Assembly: GCA_045563055.1 (NCBI GenBank)
Contig: JBJKUR010000010.1
Location: 1 to 33,274 of the forward strand
Reading direction: 5' to 3'
DNA: 33,274 bases
Source: Methylaequor sp045563055
GTDB taxonomy: Bacteria; Pseudomonadota; Alphaproteobacteria; Methylaequorales; Methylaequoraceae
A program made the position numbers and the translations under genes. Position 1 is the first letter of the stretch; each line of letters starts with the position of its first letter. The notes below the pieces were generated by a model. It had not been told where the DNA came from, did not search any database, and saw only the letters and a program-made list of their open reading frames with translations. Below, one piece after another: positions 24,715-32,007 of the stretch.

Positions 24715-25852
24715 TTTTCATAAGTTGTATAAATTTATTGAACAAGTATCTACTATCTTGAGGACCAGGTGATGATTCAGGATGATATTGAACGGAAAAG
24801 AATGGTTTATCTTTCACTGCTAACCCTGCAACAGTGCCATCAAAAAGAGAAGAATGAGTTATTTCTAAATTTTTAGGAAGACATTTTTTAGATACGACAA
24901 AACCATGATTCTGTACAGTTATCTCAACTTTTTTTGTTTCCATATTTTTGATAGGGTGATTTGCTCCCCTGTGGCCGTGATGCATTTTTTCAGTTTTTGC
25001 TTTGTAGATAAGAGATAAAATTTGATGACCAAGACAAATTCCAAATACTGGTTTTTTAAATTCTTTTATATTATCAAGGCTTTCATGATGCTTTTCATAG
25101 GTAGCAAGTGGGTCACCAGGACCATTAGATAGAAAGATGCCTGACGGATTTAATGAGATAATATCTTGAATTGGATAATTTAATGGAAAGACAATGATCT
25201 CATATTTAAATGAATCTAGAATTTTTAAAATATTCTCTTTGACACCTAGATCTACGACAGCAATAAATTTCTTGGTTGATTTTTTGTCAAAGGGTAATCT
25301 TTCATTCTTTTTCCATTTATAAATCTGTGGTGTAGAAACCACTGATGCTAAATCTGCTTTATTCATATCTGGAAAATTAATTAATAGATCTTTTAAATTT
25401 CTCAGCTTTTCGAACTTGCCTTTTATAGGGAAATGAATTAAAGCTTTACAGGCTCCAGAGCTTCTAATTTTCTTTGTAAGTAGCCTTGTATCCACTCCTG
25501 TGATACATACTTTTTTTTGTTTGTATAGCCAATCGTCGAGATTCATTTCAGATCGATAATTTGAAGCAGGTGTAAGTGTATTATTAGCTATACAACCTGC
25601 AGCATAAATTTTCTTACTCTCATGATCAGTTTGATTTGTTCCAACAATACCGATATGAGGAAAGGTAAAATTAATAATTTGGTTAAAATAAGACGGATCC
25701 GTCAAAATTTCTTGATATCCAGTTATTGATGTATTAAAACAAATTTCACCAAAAAAATTTCCATTATATCCGGAACCAGTGCCATAAAAGTAAGAACCAT
25801 CATCTAAAAGAAGCAAACAATTTTTTTCATTTGTTTTGACACGGTTTTTCAT
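24707..25852 (-). CDS. carA: Carbamoyl-phosphate synthase small subunit
   Basis: Glutamine amidotransferase subunit that releases ammonia for CarB. 381 residues: N-terminal CPSase domain (LLLDDGSYFYGTGSG, CFNTSITGYQEILTDPSY, GVDTRLLTKKIRSSGA) and C-terminal class I amidotransferase with LSNGPGDPLA, the catalytic Cys in PVFGICLGHQILSL (about 261-274) and the His-Glu pair in SVQYHPESSPGP (about 348-359). First gene of the carA-carB-greA-trxB operon, divergent from yqeY. No obvious attenuator or PyrR-type leader; the short gap ahead contains an overlapping dyad cluster described separately. Confidence 0.98.
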   Translation of the reverse strand: MKNRVKTNEKNCLLLLDDGSYFYGTGSGYNGNFFGEICFNTSITGYQEILTDPSYFNQIINFTFPHIGIVGTNQTDHESKKIYAAGCIANNTLTPASNYRSEMNLDDWLYKQKKVCITGVDTRLLTKKIRSSGACKALIHFPIKGKFEKLRNLKDLLINFPDMNKADLASVVSTPQIYKWKKNERLPFDKKSTKKFIAVVDLGVKENILKILDSFKYEIIVFPLNYPIQDIISLNPSGIFLSNGPGDPLATYEKHHESLDNIKEFKKPVFGICLGHQILSLIYKAKTEKMHHGHRGANHPIKNMETKKVEITVQNHGFVVSKKCLPKNLEITHSSLFDGTVAGLAVKDKPFFSVQYHPESSPGPQDSRYLFNKFIQLMKNA

Positions 25853-25959
25853 TTGATCAATAATATACAGCGATATGCTTAAATTCCAATACTAAGATAG
25901 TAAACTATAGTATTAAAAAGATATCGTATTTTTTTTTTTTTTAATATATAAGCAATGTT
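25853..25959. promoter_or_regulatory. Divergent control region between carA and yqeY-dnaG-rpoD
   Basis: The 107-base gap serves two major operons facing outwards. It contains the dyad cluster at 25888-25914 and a 14-base T run at 25929-25942 close to the yqeY start. TATAGTATT at 25907-25914 could serve as a -10 element toward yqeY. No firm -35 is visible. Confidence 0.5.
25888..25914. repeat. Overlapping inverted repeats, operator-like
   Basis: Outer arms AATACTA (25888-25894) and TAGTATT (25908-25914) pair perfectly. Nested inside are TACTA-AGA-TAGTA (25890-25902) and the eight-base palindrome ACTATAGT (25904-25911). The three related half sites suggest binding of a dimeric or cooperative regulator, or alternative hairpins. 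Confidence 0.6.
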
Positions 25960-26421
25960 ATGACATTATTAAGAGAAAAGTTAAAGTTGAGTCTTGATCT
26001 AAACTTAAAGAAAAGAGATGAGATAGCAACCTCAACAATTAGGTTGGTTCTTGCGGCCATAAAAGACCATGACATTCAATTTAGAACCAAGAAAAAAGGA
26101 GACTCTATTTCTGATGAGGATATTTTAAATCTTCTTCTTAATATGATTAAACAAAGAAAAGAAAGTGCCAAGGTTTATACTGAGGGTAAAAGAGAGGACT
26201 TAGCGAAAAGAGAAGAAAAAGAAATTGATATAATTAATTCATTCTTACCTCATCAAATTACTTCTGATGAACTAGATAAGATTTTAGTAGAAGTAATTAG
26301 TGAACTTGAATGTAGTTCAATCAAGGATCTAGGAAAGTTAATAAGTTTTCTGAAAAATAAATATCCTGGACAGTTAGACATGCAGGAAGTCGCAAATAAA
26401 GCTAAAAAAAATCTTCAATGA
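25960..26421 (+). CDS. GatB/YqeY domain-containing protein
   Basis: 153-residue protein of the YqeY family, related to the tail domain of the tRNA-dependent amidotransferase GatB. Sequence marks are MTLLREKLKLSLDLNLKKRDEI at the start, IRLVLAAIKDHDIQFR, the ILNLLLNMIKQRKESAKVYTEGKREDLAKREEKEIDIINSFLP block (positions about 64-106) and a terminal DMQEVANKAKKNL. Its precise role is unproven; binding to tRNA or linking with translation is suspected. In alphaproteobacteria it stands before dnaG-rpoD, the place taken by rpsU in enteric bacteria. ATGA overlap with dnaG. Confidence 0.9.
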   Translation: MTLLREKLKLSLDLNLKKRDEIATSTIRLVLAAIKDHDIQFRTKKKGDSISDEDILNLLLNMIKQRKESAKVYTEGKREDLAKREEKEIDIINSFLPHQITSDELDKILVEVISELECSSIKDLGKLISFLKNKYPGQLDMQEVANKAKKNLQ

Positions 26422-28178
26422 CCGATTCAAAAAATTCGGTCAATGAATTCTTAAATCAAGTAAATAACAAAGTAAGACTTTCTGATTTTGTTGGCCAGTT
26501 TGTCAAATTATCTGAACGAGGCAATTCCTTTGTTGGTAAGTGTCCATTTCATAACGAAAACACACCATCTTTTAATGTTAGTAACGATAAATCTTTATTT
26601 TTTTGTTTTGGATGCAAAGCTGGTGGAAACATAATTAATTTTACTACAAAATATAAAAATTTATCCTTCAATGAGGCATTAAGCTATTTATCAAAATATT
26701 CTGGAGTTCCTTTTAAGATTTCGAAAAAAAATACTGTCATTAGTAATACAGAGAAATTAATTTATGAAATTAATAAAGAATGTAATGAATTCTTTCAGCA
26801 TTCTCTTTACAAAAACAAAACTGCATATGAGTATCTTTTATCAAGAGGATTAAATGAGAATGTAATAAAAAAGTATAAATTAGGTTTCTGTTCAGAACAT
26901 AAAGAACTTATTAATTTTCTCAATTCTAAGGGTTATGAATTAGATCAAATAAAACAAACTGATTTTTTAATACAAAATAAGAAAAATGAATTTTTTGGAA
27001 GATTTTCAAAAAGAATTACTTTTCCAATTTTTAACTTTTCTAATTTATTAGTTGGTTTTGGTGGGAGAGATTTCGGTAACTCAAAAATAAAATACATTAA
27101 TTCTCAGGAAAATTTGATTTTTAAAAAAAGTCAGATTCTATTTGGTTTGAATGAAAACATTGAAACTATAAGAAATACAAATGAGATAATTTTAGTTGAG
27201 GGTTACATGGATGTCATTAAACTATATAATTCTGGCCTTCGAAACTCTGTATCTTCTATGGGAACTTCTCTTTCTGAAGTTCAGATAAACAAAATGTGGA
27301 ATTACTCAGATGTTCCTGTAATATGCTTTGATGGCGACCAAGCTGGCTTTAATGCATCCAAGAAAATTGCTCTAAAACTCCTCAAATTTTTAACTCCTGG
27401 AAAATCTGTAAAGTTTATTAGACTTCCTAATGGTGAAGATCCAGATTCTTTTATAGAGAAATACTCAGTTCAGGATTTTATCAATCTCAAGAAAGAATCA
27501 TCAGACCTATCTGAGTTTACGTGGGAAATCATTCTTAGTTCGATTACTAGTGATACCCCAGAATTTCTCGCGACATTTGATCAGAGAATAGGTGACATTA
27601 TAAAAAAAATTGAAAACTCAAAGGTATCGTCTGAATACTTTAAGTTTTTAAAATCAAAGAAGGATAATTTTATTTGGCAAAAAAATAAAATCAAAGTTAG
27701 AAAATCAGAGAAAGAAAATTTATTTGCTACACAAGATAATATCAATGAGAAAATATTTTTAGCTATGATAATTTCAGATAAAAAATATTTAGATGAATTT
27801 GATGAAGAAATTTTTAAGGTTAAACTATTAGATAAACAGTTGGAAACCGAAAAGGAAAAAATACTCATAAATTACTCTGATGACGTTTCAAATGAAATTC
27901 AAAAGAATGGAACAATAAACCAATTGAATGAAAATATGATTCAAGAACTTAATGAAATCAGGAATACTCATATATATGGCCTGTCTAACGACGAGAAAAT
28001 ACAATTATTCAAACAAATTCTTAACAATCTTAAATTACCATTTTTAATAGATGAGAGGAAGTCGATACAAAAAGAGATAATGGATACTAAGGATGAAATT
28101 ATATCTGAAAAGTTGTTAAAAAAATATCATGAAATATCAAAGGAAATTAAAGGTATACAGAATAAAGATATTCAATGA
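26418..28178 (+). CDS. dnaG: DNA primase
   Basis: Synthesises RNA primers for replication. 586 residues: N-terminal zinc-binding domain with Cys42, His45, Cys63, Cys66 (KCPFHNENTPSF ... FFCFGCKAGG), catalytic core with FGRFSKRITFPIFN and VGFGGRDFGNSKIKYINS, TOPRIM with ILVEGYMDVIKLYNSG (Glu of the metal site) and FDGDQAGFNASKK, and a divergent lysine-rich C-terminal helicase-binding region. Coupled to yqeY by ATGA; its stop overlaps a possible rpoD start by ATGA. Confidence 0.97.
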   Translation: MTDSKNSVNEFLNQVNNKVRLSDFVGQFVKLSERGNSFVGKCPFHNENTPSFNVSNDKSLFFCFGCKAGGNIINFTTKYKNLSFNEALSYLSKYSGVPFKISKKNTVISNTEKLIYEINKECNEFFQHSLYKNKTAYEYLLSRGLNENVIKKYKLGFCSEHKELINFLNSKGYELDQIKQTDFLIQNKKNEFFGRFSKRITFPIFNFSNLLVGFGGRDFGNSKIKYINSQENLIFKKSQILFGLNENIETIRNTNEIILVEGYMDVIKLYNSGLRNSVSSMGTSLSEVQINKMWNYSDVPVICFDGDQAGFNASKKIALKLLKFLTPGKSVKFIRLPNGEDPDSFIEKYSVQDFINLKKESSDLSEFTWEIILSSITSDTPEFLATFDQRIGDIIKKIENSKVSSEYFKFLKSKKDNFIWQKNKIKVRKSEKENLFATQDNINEKIFLAMIISDKKYLDEFDEEIFKVKLLDKQLETEKEKILINYSDDVSNEIQKNGTINQLNENMIQELNEIRNTHIYGLSNDEKIQLFKQILNNLKLPFLIDERKSIQKEIMDTKDEIISEKLLKKYHEISKEIKGIQNKDIQ

Positions 28179-28222
28179 TATTCATCGACAGTTCATATTT
28201 CAATTGTAAAAAAGTGATGTTC

Positions 28223-30187
28223 ATGAATAAAACAGACTCCAAATTAAAAAAAGAAGAAATAGAAGAACCTTTGATAGATCATCAATCAAGTGAAGGGCTC
28301 AAAAAGCTTATCTTGAAGGGAAAAAAAAAAGGATTTTTAAATAGGAGTGAATGTGAAAAAGCACTTGAAAACGAGAAGTTTGAAGATAAAGATGAATTTT
28401 ATTCTAAGGTAGAAAGTTTAAATATTCAGATATACGACGAAGAAAGTGAAGAAAATTCTTCTGAGGAAGCAAGTTCATCAAATATTGTTGCAGAAAAAGA
28501 AGAAGATACAGGTAGAACTGATGATCCAGTAAGGATGTATCTTAAAGAAATGGGGAATGTCGAACTCCTATCTAGAGTAGGTGAAATAGAAATTGCTAAA
28601 AGGATTGAGTCAGGGAAAAAAAAAACTGCAGATGCATTTTCAAAAAGTATTATCTCTATGATGTCGATTCAAAAGTATTTCGAGGAGTTTCTGGCCAATG
28701 AAAGACAGATTAGAGACTTCATAGACTTAGATTCAACATTCAGGTCAATTAATGGCGAGCCTGAGGATTTTGAAAATATTTCTATTAAAGATGATCAAAT
28801 TTATGGTGAAAATTCTGTTGAAAGTCAACAATCAGATGATCAGGAAAAGAATAATGAAGAAGAGGACCAAGAGGATCAAGAAGATTTTGATACAGAAAAT
28901 ACTGAAGATGCTAACGAACTCTCTGACTTGTCAATTCTCGAGAAAGAGGAAAGTCTAAAACCACAAATTATTACTAATCTTGAAAAATTTAATAAGCAAT
29001 TTAAAAAATTTAAAAAGGTAAAAGAAGAATATATCGATCTAAAGATTCTCAATAAAAAAATTGATTCAAAGTTAGACAAAAAAATTAAGTCCTCAGAGAA
29101 ATCAGTTTCAGAACAATTAATGAAAATCTTTATCAATCAGAACAGAATAGATGACGTTATTGAAACTCATAAAATTTACAACTTACAAATACTAGCTGGA
29201 GAGAGAAAACTCAAAGAAATTTCAGAAAAATTAAGGATTCCTGAAGATGAATATGAAAAAGAATATAATAAAAATGGTCAATATAAAAATTGGTTGAGAA
29301 ACCTCTCTAAGAAGAATAATAAGAAATGGGATTCATTCGCCAAGAAAGAGGTTGCTTCCGAGATTATTTTAAAGTTTAGAGAGATTATGCAATCCACTTT
29401 AATGACAATTCATGAAATCAAAGAAGTATCTGGTTCAGCTAACGATGGGGTTCTTCAATCAGGAAAAGCAAAAAAAGAAATGATTGAAGCCAATTTAAGA
29501 TTGGTAATTTCAATAGCAAAAAAATATACAAATAGAGGTCTCCAATTTCTCGATCTTATTCAAGAGGGGAATATTGGGTTGATGAAGGCAGTAGATAAAT
29601 TTGAATATAAAAGAGGGTATAAGTTTTCAACATATGCTACTTGGTGGATCAGACAGGCGATCACGAGGTCTATCGCTGACCAAGCCAGAACTATAAGAAT
29701 TCCGGTCCACATGATTGAGACAATAAGTAAGTTGGTTAGAGTATCAAGACAAATCTTAAATGAAAATGGAGTGGAGCCACAACCCGAAGAATTAGCTTCA
29801 AGACTCGGTATGCCTTTGGAAAAAGTAAGAAAAGTTTTAAAGATAGCTAAGGAACCTATAAGTTTGGAGACACCTGTTGGTGATGAGGATGATAGCCATT
29901 TAGGTGATTTTATTGAGGATAAGAATATAAAACTTCCACTAGATGCAGCTATTCAAAATAACCTTAGAGAAGCAACGACCGGAGTTTTATCTACTTTGAC
30001 ACCTAGAGAAGAGCGTGTTCTGAGAATGAGGTTTGGCATAGGAATGAATACAGATCACACCTTAGAGGAAGTTGGACAACAATTTTCAGTTACACGGGAG
30101 AGAATAAGACAAATTGAAGCCAAAGGCTTAAGAAAACTCAAACATCCTAGTAGATCAAGAAAACTTAGAAGTTTTCTTGATAACTAA
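28223..30187 (+). CDS. rpoD: RNA polymerase primary sigma factor (sigma-70/RpoD)
   Basis: Directs RNA polymerase to housekeeping promoters. With ATG 28223 it has 654 residues; the frame is open from ATG 28175, which overlaps the dnaG stop by ATGA and would add 16 residues, so the start is unsettled. Order: region 1.1 with LKKLILKGKKKGFL, region 1.2 DDPVRMYLKEMGNVELLSR, a long non-conserved insertion with a strongly acidic stretch (about 195-235), region 2 with FLDLIQEGNIGLMKAVDKF and STYATWWIRQAITR, region 3, and region 4.2 TLEEVGQQFSVTRERIRQIE. Two A10 runs lie near the 5' end. Followed 56 bases later by a tRNA gene. Confidence 0.96.
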   Translation: MNKTDSKLKKEEIEEPLIDHQSSEGLKKLILKGKKKGFLNRSECEKALENEKFEDKDEFYSKVESLNIQIYDEESEENSSEEASSSNIVAEKEEDTGRTDDPVRMYLKEMGNVELLSRVGEIEIAKRIESGKKKTADAFSKSIISMMSIQKYFEEFLANERQIRDFIDLDSTFRSINGEPEDFENISIKDDQIYGENSVESQQSDDQEKNNEEEDQEDQEDFDTENTEDANELSDLSILEKEESLKPQIITNLEKFNKQFKKFKKVKEEYIDLKILNKKIDSKLDKKIKSSEKSVSEQLMKIFINQNRIDDVIETHKIYNLQILAGERKLKEISEKLRIPEDEYEKEYNKNGQYKNWLRNLSKKNNKKWDSFAKKEVASEIILKFREIMQSTLMTIHEIKEVSGSANDGVLQSGKAKKEMIEANLRLVISIAKKYTNRGLQFLDLIQEGNIGLMKAVDKFEYKRGYKFSTYATWWIRQAITRSIADQARTIRIPVHMIETISKLVRVSRQILNENGVEPQPEELASRLGMPLEKVRKVLKIAKEPISLETPVGDEDDSHLGDFIEDKNIKLPLDAAIQNNLREATTGVLSTLTPREERVLRMRFGIGMNTDHTLEEVGQQFSVTRERIRQIEAKGLRKLKHPSRSRKLRSFLDN

Positions 30188-30243
30188 TGCCTCTAATAAT
30201 ATCATTAGATAATAGTTTAAGTTTAAGAAATTGAAAATATTTA

Positions 30244-30320
30244 AGGCCCGTAGTTCAGTTGGTTAGAACGCACCGCTCATAACGGTGTTGTCGGGGGTTC
30301 AAGTCCCTCCGGGCCTACCA
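30244..30320 (+). tRNA. tRNA with CAU anticodon, probably tRNA-Ile2 (lysidine-modified)
   Basis: A 77-base cloverleaf with encoded CCA: acceptor AGGCCCG pairs with CGGGCCT (30310-30316), D arm with GTTCAGTTGGTTAGAAC, anticodon stem CACCG/CGGTG around loop CTCATAA (anticodon CAT at 30278-30280), T arm with GGGTTCAAGTCCC. Position 1 pairs with 72, so it is not the initiator, which has a mismatch there. C4-G69 and C5-G68 are the pairs that tRNA-Ile lysidine synthetase TilS prefers in E. coli, whereas elongator tRNA-Met there has U4 and A5; this favours an Ile tRNA reading AUA. Confidence 0.9.
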
Positions 30321-30357
30321 TGTAATTTCAAGAATGCAGTCTGAGATAAGTAAAAAT

Positions 30358-30954
30358 TTAACCTGAGGTTTTTCTTTGCATGGCTTCAATTAGACCAATG
30401 ACCCCTTTCGGGTTGTTTTTTATTACTGACATGAATTCTGCTCTCTGGGTTACTAACATACTCACACCGTCAATATTCACATCAAGGATTTTAAAGTTTT
30501 CATTTTTATCTAGATAGATTTTCCACATCAACTTTAAAGTTGGACCATCTTTATTGAGGACATTCATTTTAACATTATAGTAATTATTCTCGATTAATGA
30601 ATCTACGGCCTTAAATGTTCCCTCCCAACCTCTAAATTTAGGAGCATAAGTAGCTACGATATAATTATTAAAGCTTTCTACGAACTGTTTTCTCATGTTG
30701 CTATCTAATCTTTTCCAATATCTTCCAAGTACAAATCTGGAAATATAATAGTTATCGAAAGAACTCAGGTAAAGGTTTCTAAAATTTGAGTTTCTTTCAT
30801 TTTCTGTTAGGTCCATATTAGAAACTTTTTCAACAACCTCTTTACCTAAGTTTTCAACAAAAAACTTGCTTTCTTCGATATTTTCATTTGATAGCAGATG
30901 AGATGGATATATTAATAAAATAAAATAGAGTGATTTTATAATATATTTTTTCAT
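30358..30954 (-). CDS. mlaC: Phospholipid-binding periplasmic protein MlaC (Ttg2D family)
   Basis: Periplasmic carrier of phospholipid between the outer-membrane MlaA complex and the inner-membrane MlaFEDB transporter. 198 residues with an N-terminal signal peptide (about 1-22, MKKYIIKSLYFILLIYPSH). Family stretches: FRNLYLSSFDNYYISRFVLGRYWKRLD (positions about 63-89), FVESFNNYIVATYAPKF and the C-terminal ILDVNIDGVSMLVTQRAEFMSVI. It follows mlaA by five bases. The other Mla transporter genes are not in the window. Confidence 0.92.
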   Translation of the reverse strand: MKKYIIKSLYFILLIYPSHLLSNENIEESKFFVENLGKEVVEKVSNMDLTENERNSNFRNLYLSSFDNYYISRFVLGRYWKRLDSNMRKQFVESFNNYIVATYAPKFRGWEGTFKAVDSLIENNYYNVKMNVLNKDGPTLKLMWKIYLDKNENFKILDVNIDGVSMLVTQRAEFMSVIKNNPKGVIGLIEAMQRKTSG

Positions 30955-30959
30955 CTATT

Positions 30960-31898
30960 TTACTCAATTAAATTAACTCTAGACTCATTAAAAGCAGGGT
31001 AGTTAGATGAGGGAAGGACTCCGTTGTAGTACCTTGTAGATAATGTTGACTTTTGAACCTCTTCTTTAACTGCCGCAACTACAGTTGTTGAAACTTCTGA
31101 TTTTAATTCTTCTGATTTTAATTCATCGTCTTCATAAATGTCTAGTGGTAGAAGGCTTAAAGTAAGATCTTTATTTTCAAGTTCCCCTGAGATATCTTTT
31201 CTTCTTTTTTGCCTGTAAAGGCTTCTCATTGTAGCATAAAAATCAAGAGAACCCTCTTTCATTTCATCGAGGTAATCCAGGTATTTTTCTCTAGTTGTCA
31301 CTCCTCTGACCACTGGACCTGATAGCCTGGCCTCTAAACCGATACTATTCATTCTGTAAGCAAATGAAAGTGGGTTGGTGATAGTATCTACACCAAGTCC
31401 AACTGCATCTCTTATGCTAGAGGGACCAAAAATTGGCAGCATTACATATGGTCCGTCTGGAACTCCCCAAACAGCAAGAGTTTGACCAAAATCCTCCTCA
31501 ACTTCGGGTATGTTCCCAAAGCTCTCAGTTCCAGCCACATCAAAAATACCACCTAAACCAAATGTCATATTAACAAGAAATCTGCCTATAATATTTCCGA
31601 TACTTTCTTTATTTAGTTGGAGGATAGCATTAGCTAAACTGATTGGAGTTTTTGCAGTCGTTGCTAAGTTAGAAAGAGGTTTCCTCGGTATGTCTGGTAT
31701 TTCTCTCCAGCCTTTAGCAACAGGTTTAAAAAAATAATCATCTAAGTGATTGTTGAACTTAAAAATGCTTCTATTAGCTTTTTCAAATGGATCATTTACA
31801 TCTTCCGAAGCAAATGAATAATTTCCTGAAAATGCGAGGAGACAAAAGGTGCATAAAAAAAACAATATATTGTTATATTTTACTTTAAAAATTACCAT
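30960..31898 (-). CDS. mlaA: MlaA/VacJ family outer-membrane lipid asymmetry protein, no clear lipobox
   Basis: Removes mislocated phospholipid from the outer leaflet of the outer membrane and hands it to MlaC. 312 residues: N-terminal hydrophobic signal (about 9-30), then NDPFEKANRSIFKFNNHLDDYFFKP (cited by position, about 35-59), RPxxNLATTxxTPISLANAILQ-type helices, and the hallmark FGQTLAVWGVPDGPYVMLPIFGPSSIRD around 137-164. Unlike E. coli MlaA, no L-[AS]-[GA]-C lipobox is visible; cleavage after S-F-A looks likelier. The C-terminal 80 residues are a poorly conserved tail with a tandem ELKSE repeat. mlaA precedes mlaC in the same unit. Confidence 0.93.
   Translation of the reverse strand: MVIFKVKYNNILFFLCTFCLLAFSGNYSFASEDVNDPFEKANRSIFKFNNHLDDYFFKPVAKGWREIPDIPRKPLSNLATTAKTPISLANAILQLNKESIGNIIGRFLVNMTFGLGGIFDVAGTESFGNIPEVEEDFGQTLAVWGVPDGPYVMLPIFGPSSIRDAVGLGVDTITNPLSFAYRMNSIGLEARLSGPVVRGVTTREKYLDYLDEMKEGSLDFYATMRSLYRQKRRKDISGELENKDLTLSLLPLDIYEDDELKSEELKSEVSTTVVAAVKEEVQKSTLSTRYYNGVLPSSNYPAFNESRVNLIE
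31095..31124. repeat. Two perfect 15-base tandem copies inside mlaA
   Basis: The unit TTCTGATTTTAATTC occurs twice head to tail (31095-31109, 31110-31124). In the gene it codes for ELKSE twice in the acidic C-terminal tail. A recent in-frame duplication by slippage is the simplest reading. Confidence 0.85.
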
Positions 31899-32007
31899 AT
31901 TTAGACCATCATATATTTAGTATTAATTTTATTATTTTATATTAAAAATTTAAACTTAAAACATAAAAATAAATTTTTTGGATTATTTTTGTAAAATATA
32001 GTAAGTT
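31899..32007. promoter_or_regulatory. Divergent AT-only region between mlaA and metF
   Basis: 109 bases with hardly any G or C, so it should hold both promoters but no structured leader. I looked for SAM-II, SAM-V or similar riboswitch-like G/C stems ahead of metF and saw none. Confidence 0.5.

Noticed and set aside
25929..25942. T14 run as an intrinsic terminator
   Set aside because: No GC stem precedes it, and it lies directly upstream of the yqeY start in a divergent promoter region, so a terminator role is unlikely.
28175..28222. Frameshift or fusion between dnaG and rpoD
   Set aside because: The extra 16 codons come from an open upstream ATG in the rpoD frame. dnaG ends normally, so this is a start-choice matter and not a fusion.
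30244..30320. Initiator tRNA-fMet
   Set aside because: The first base pairs normally with position 72 and the anticodon stem does not have the three G-C pairs in the initiator pattern GGG/CCC.
31899..32007. Possible SAM-type riboswitch ahead of metF
   Set aside because: SAM-II and SAM-V elements are known from alphaproteobacteria, but this gap is almost free of G and C and can form no suitable stems.
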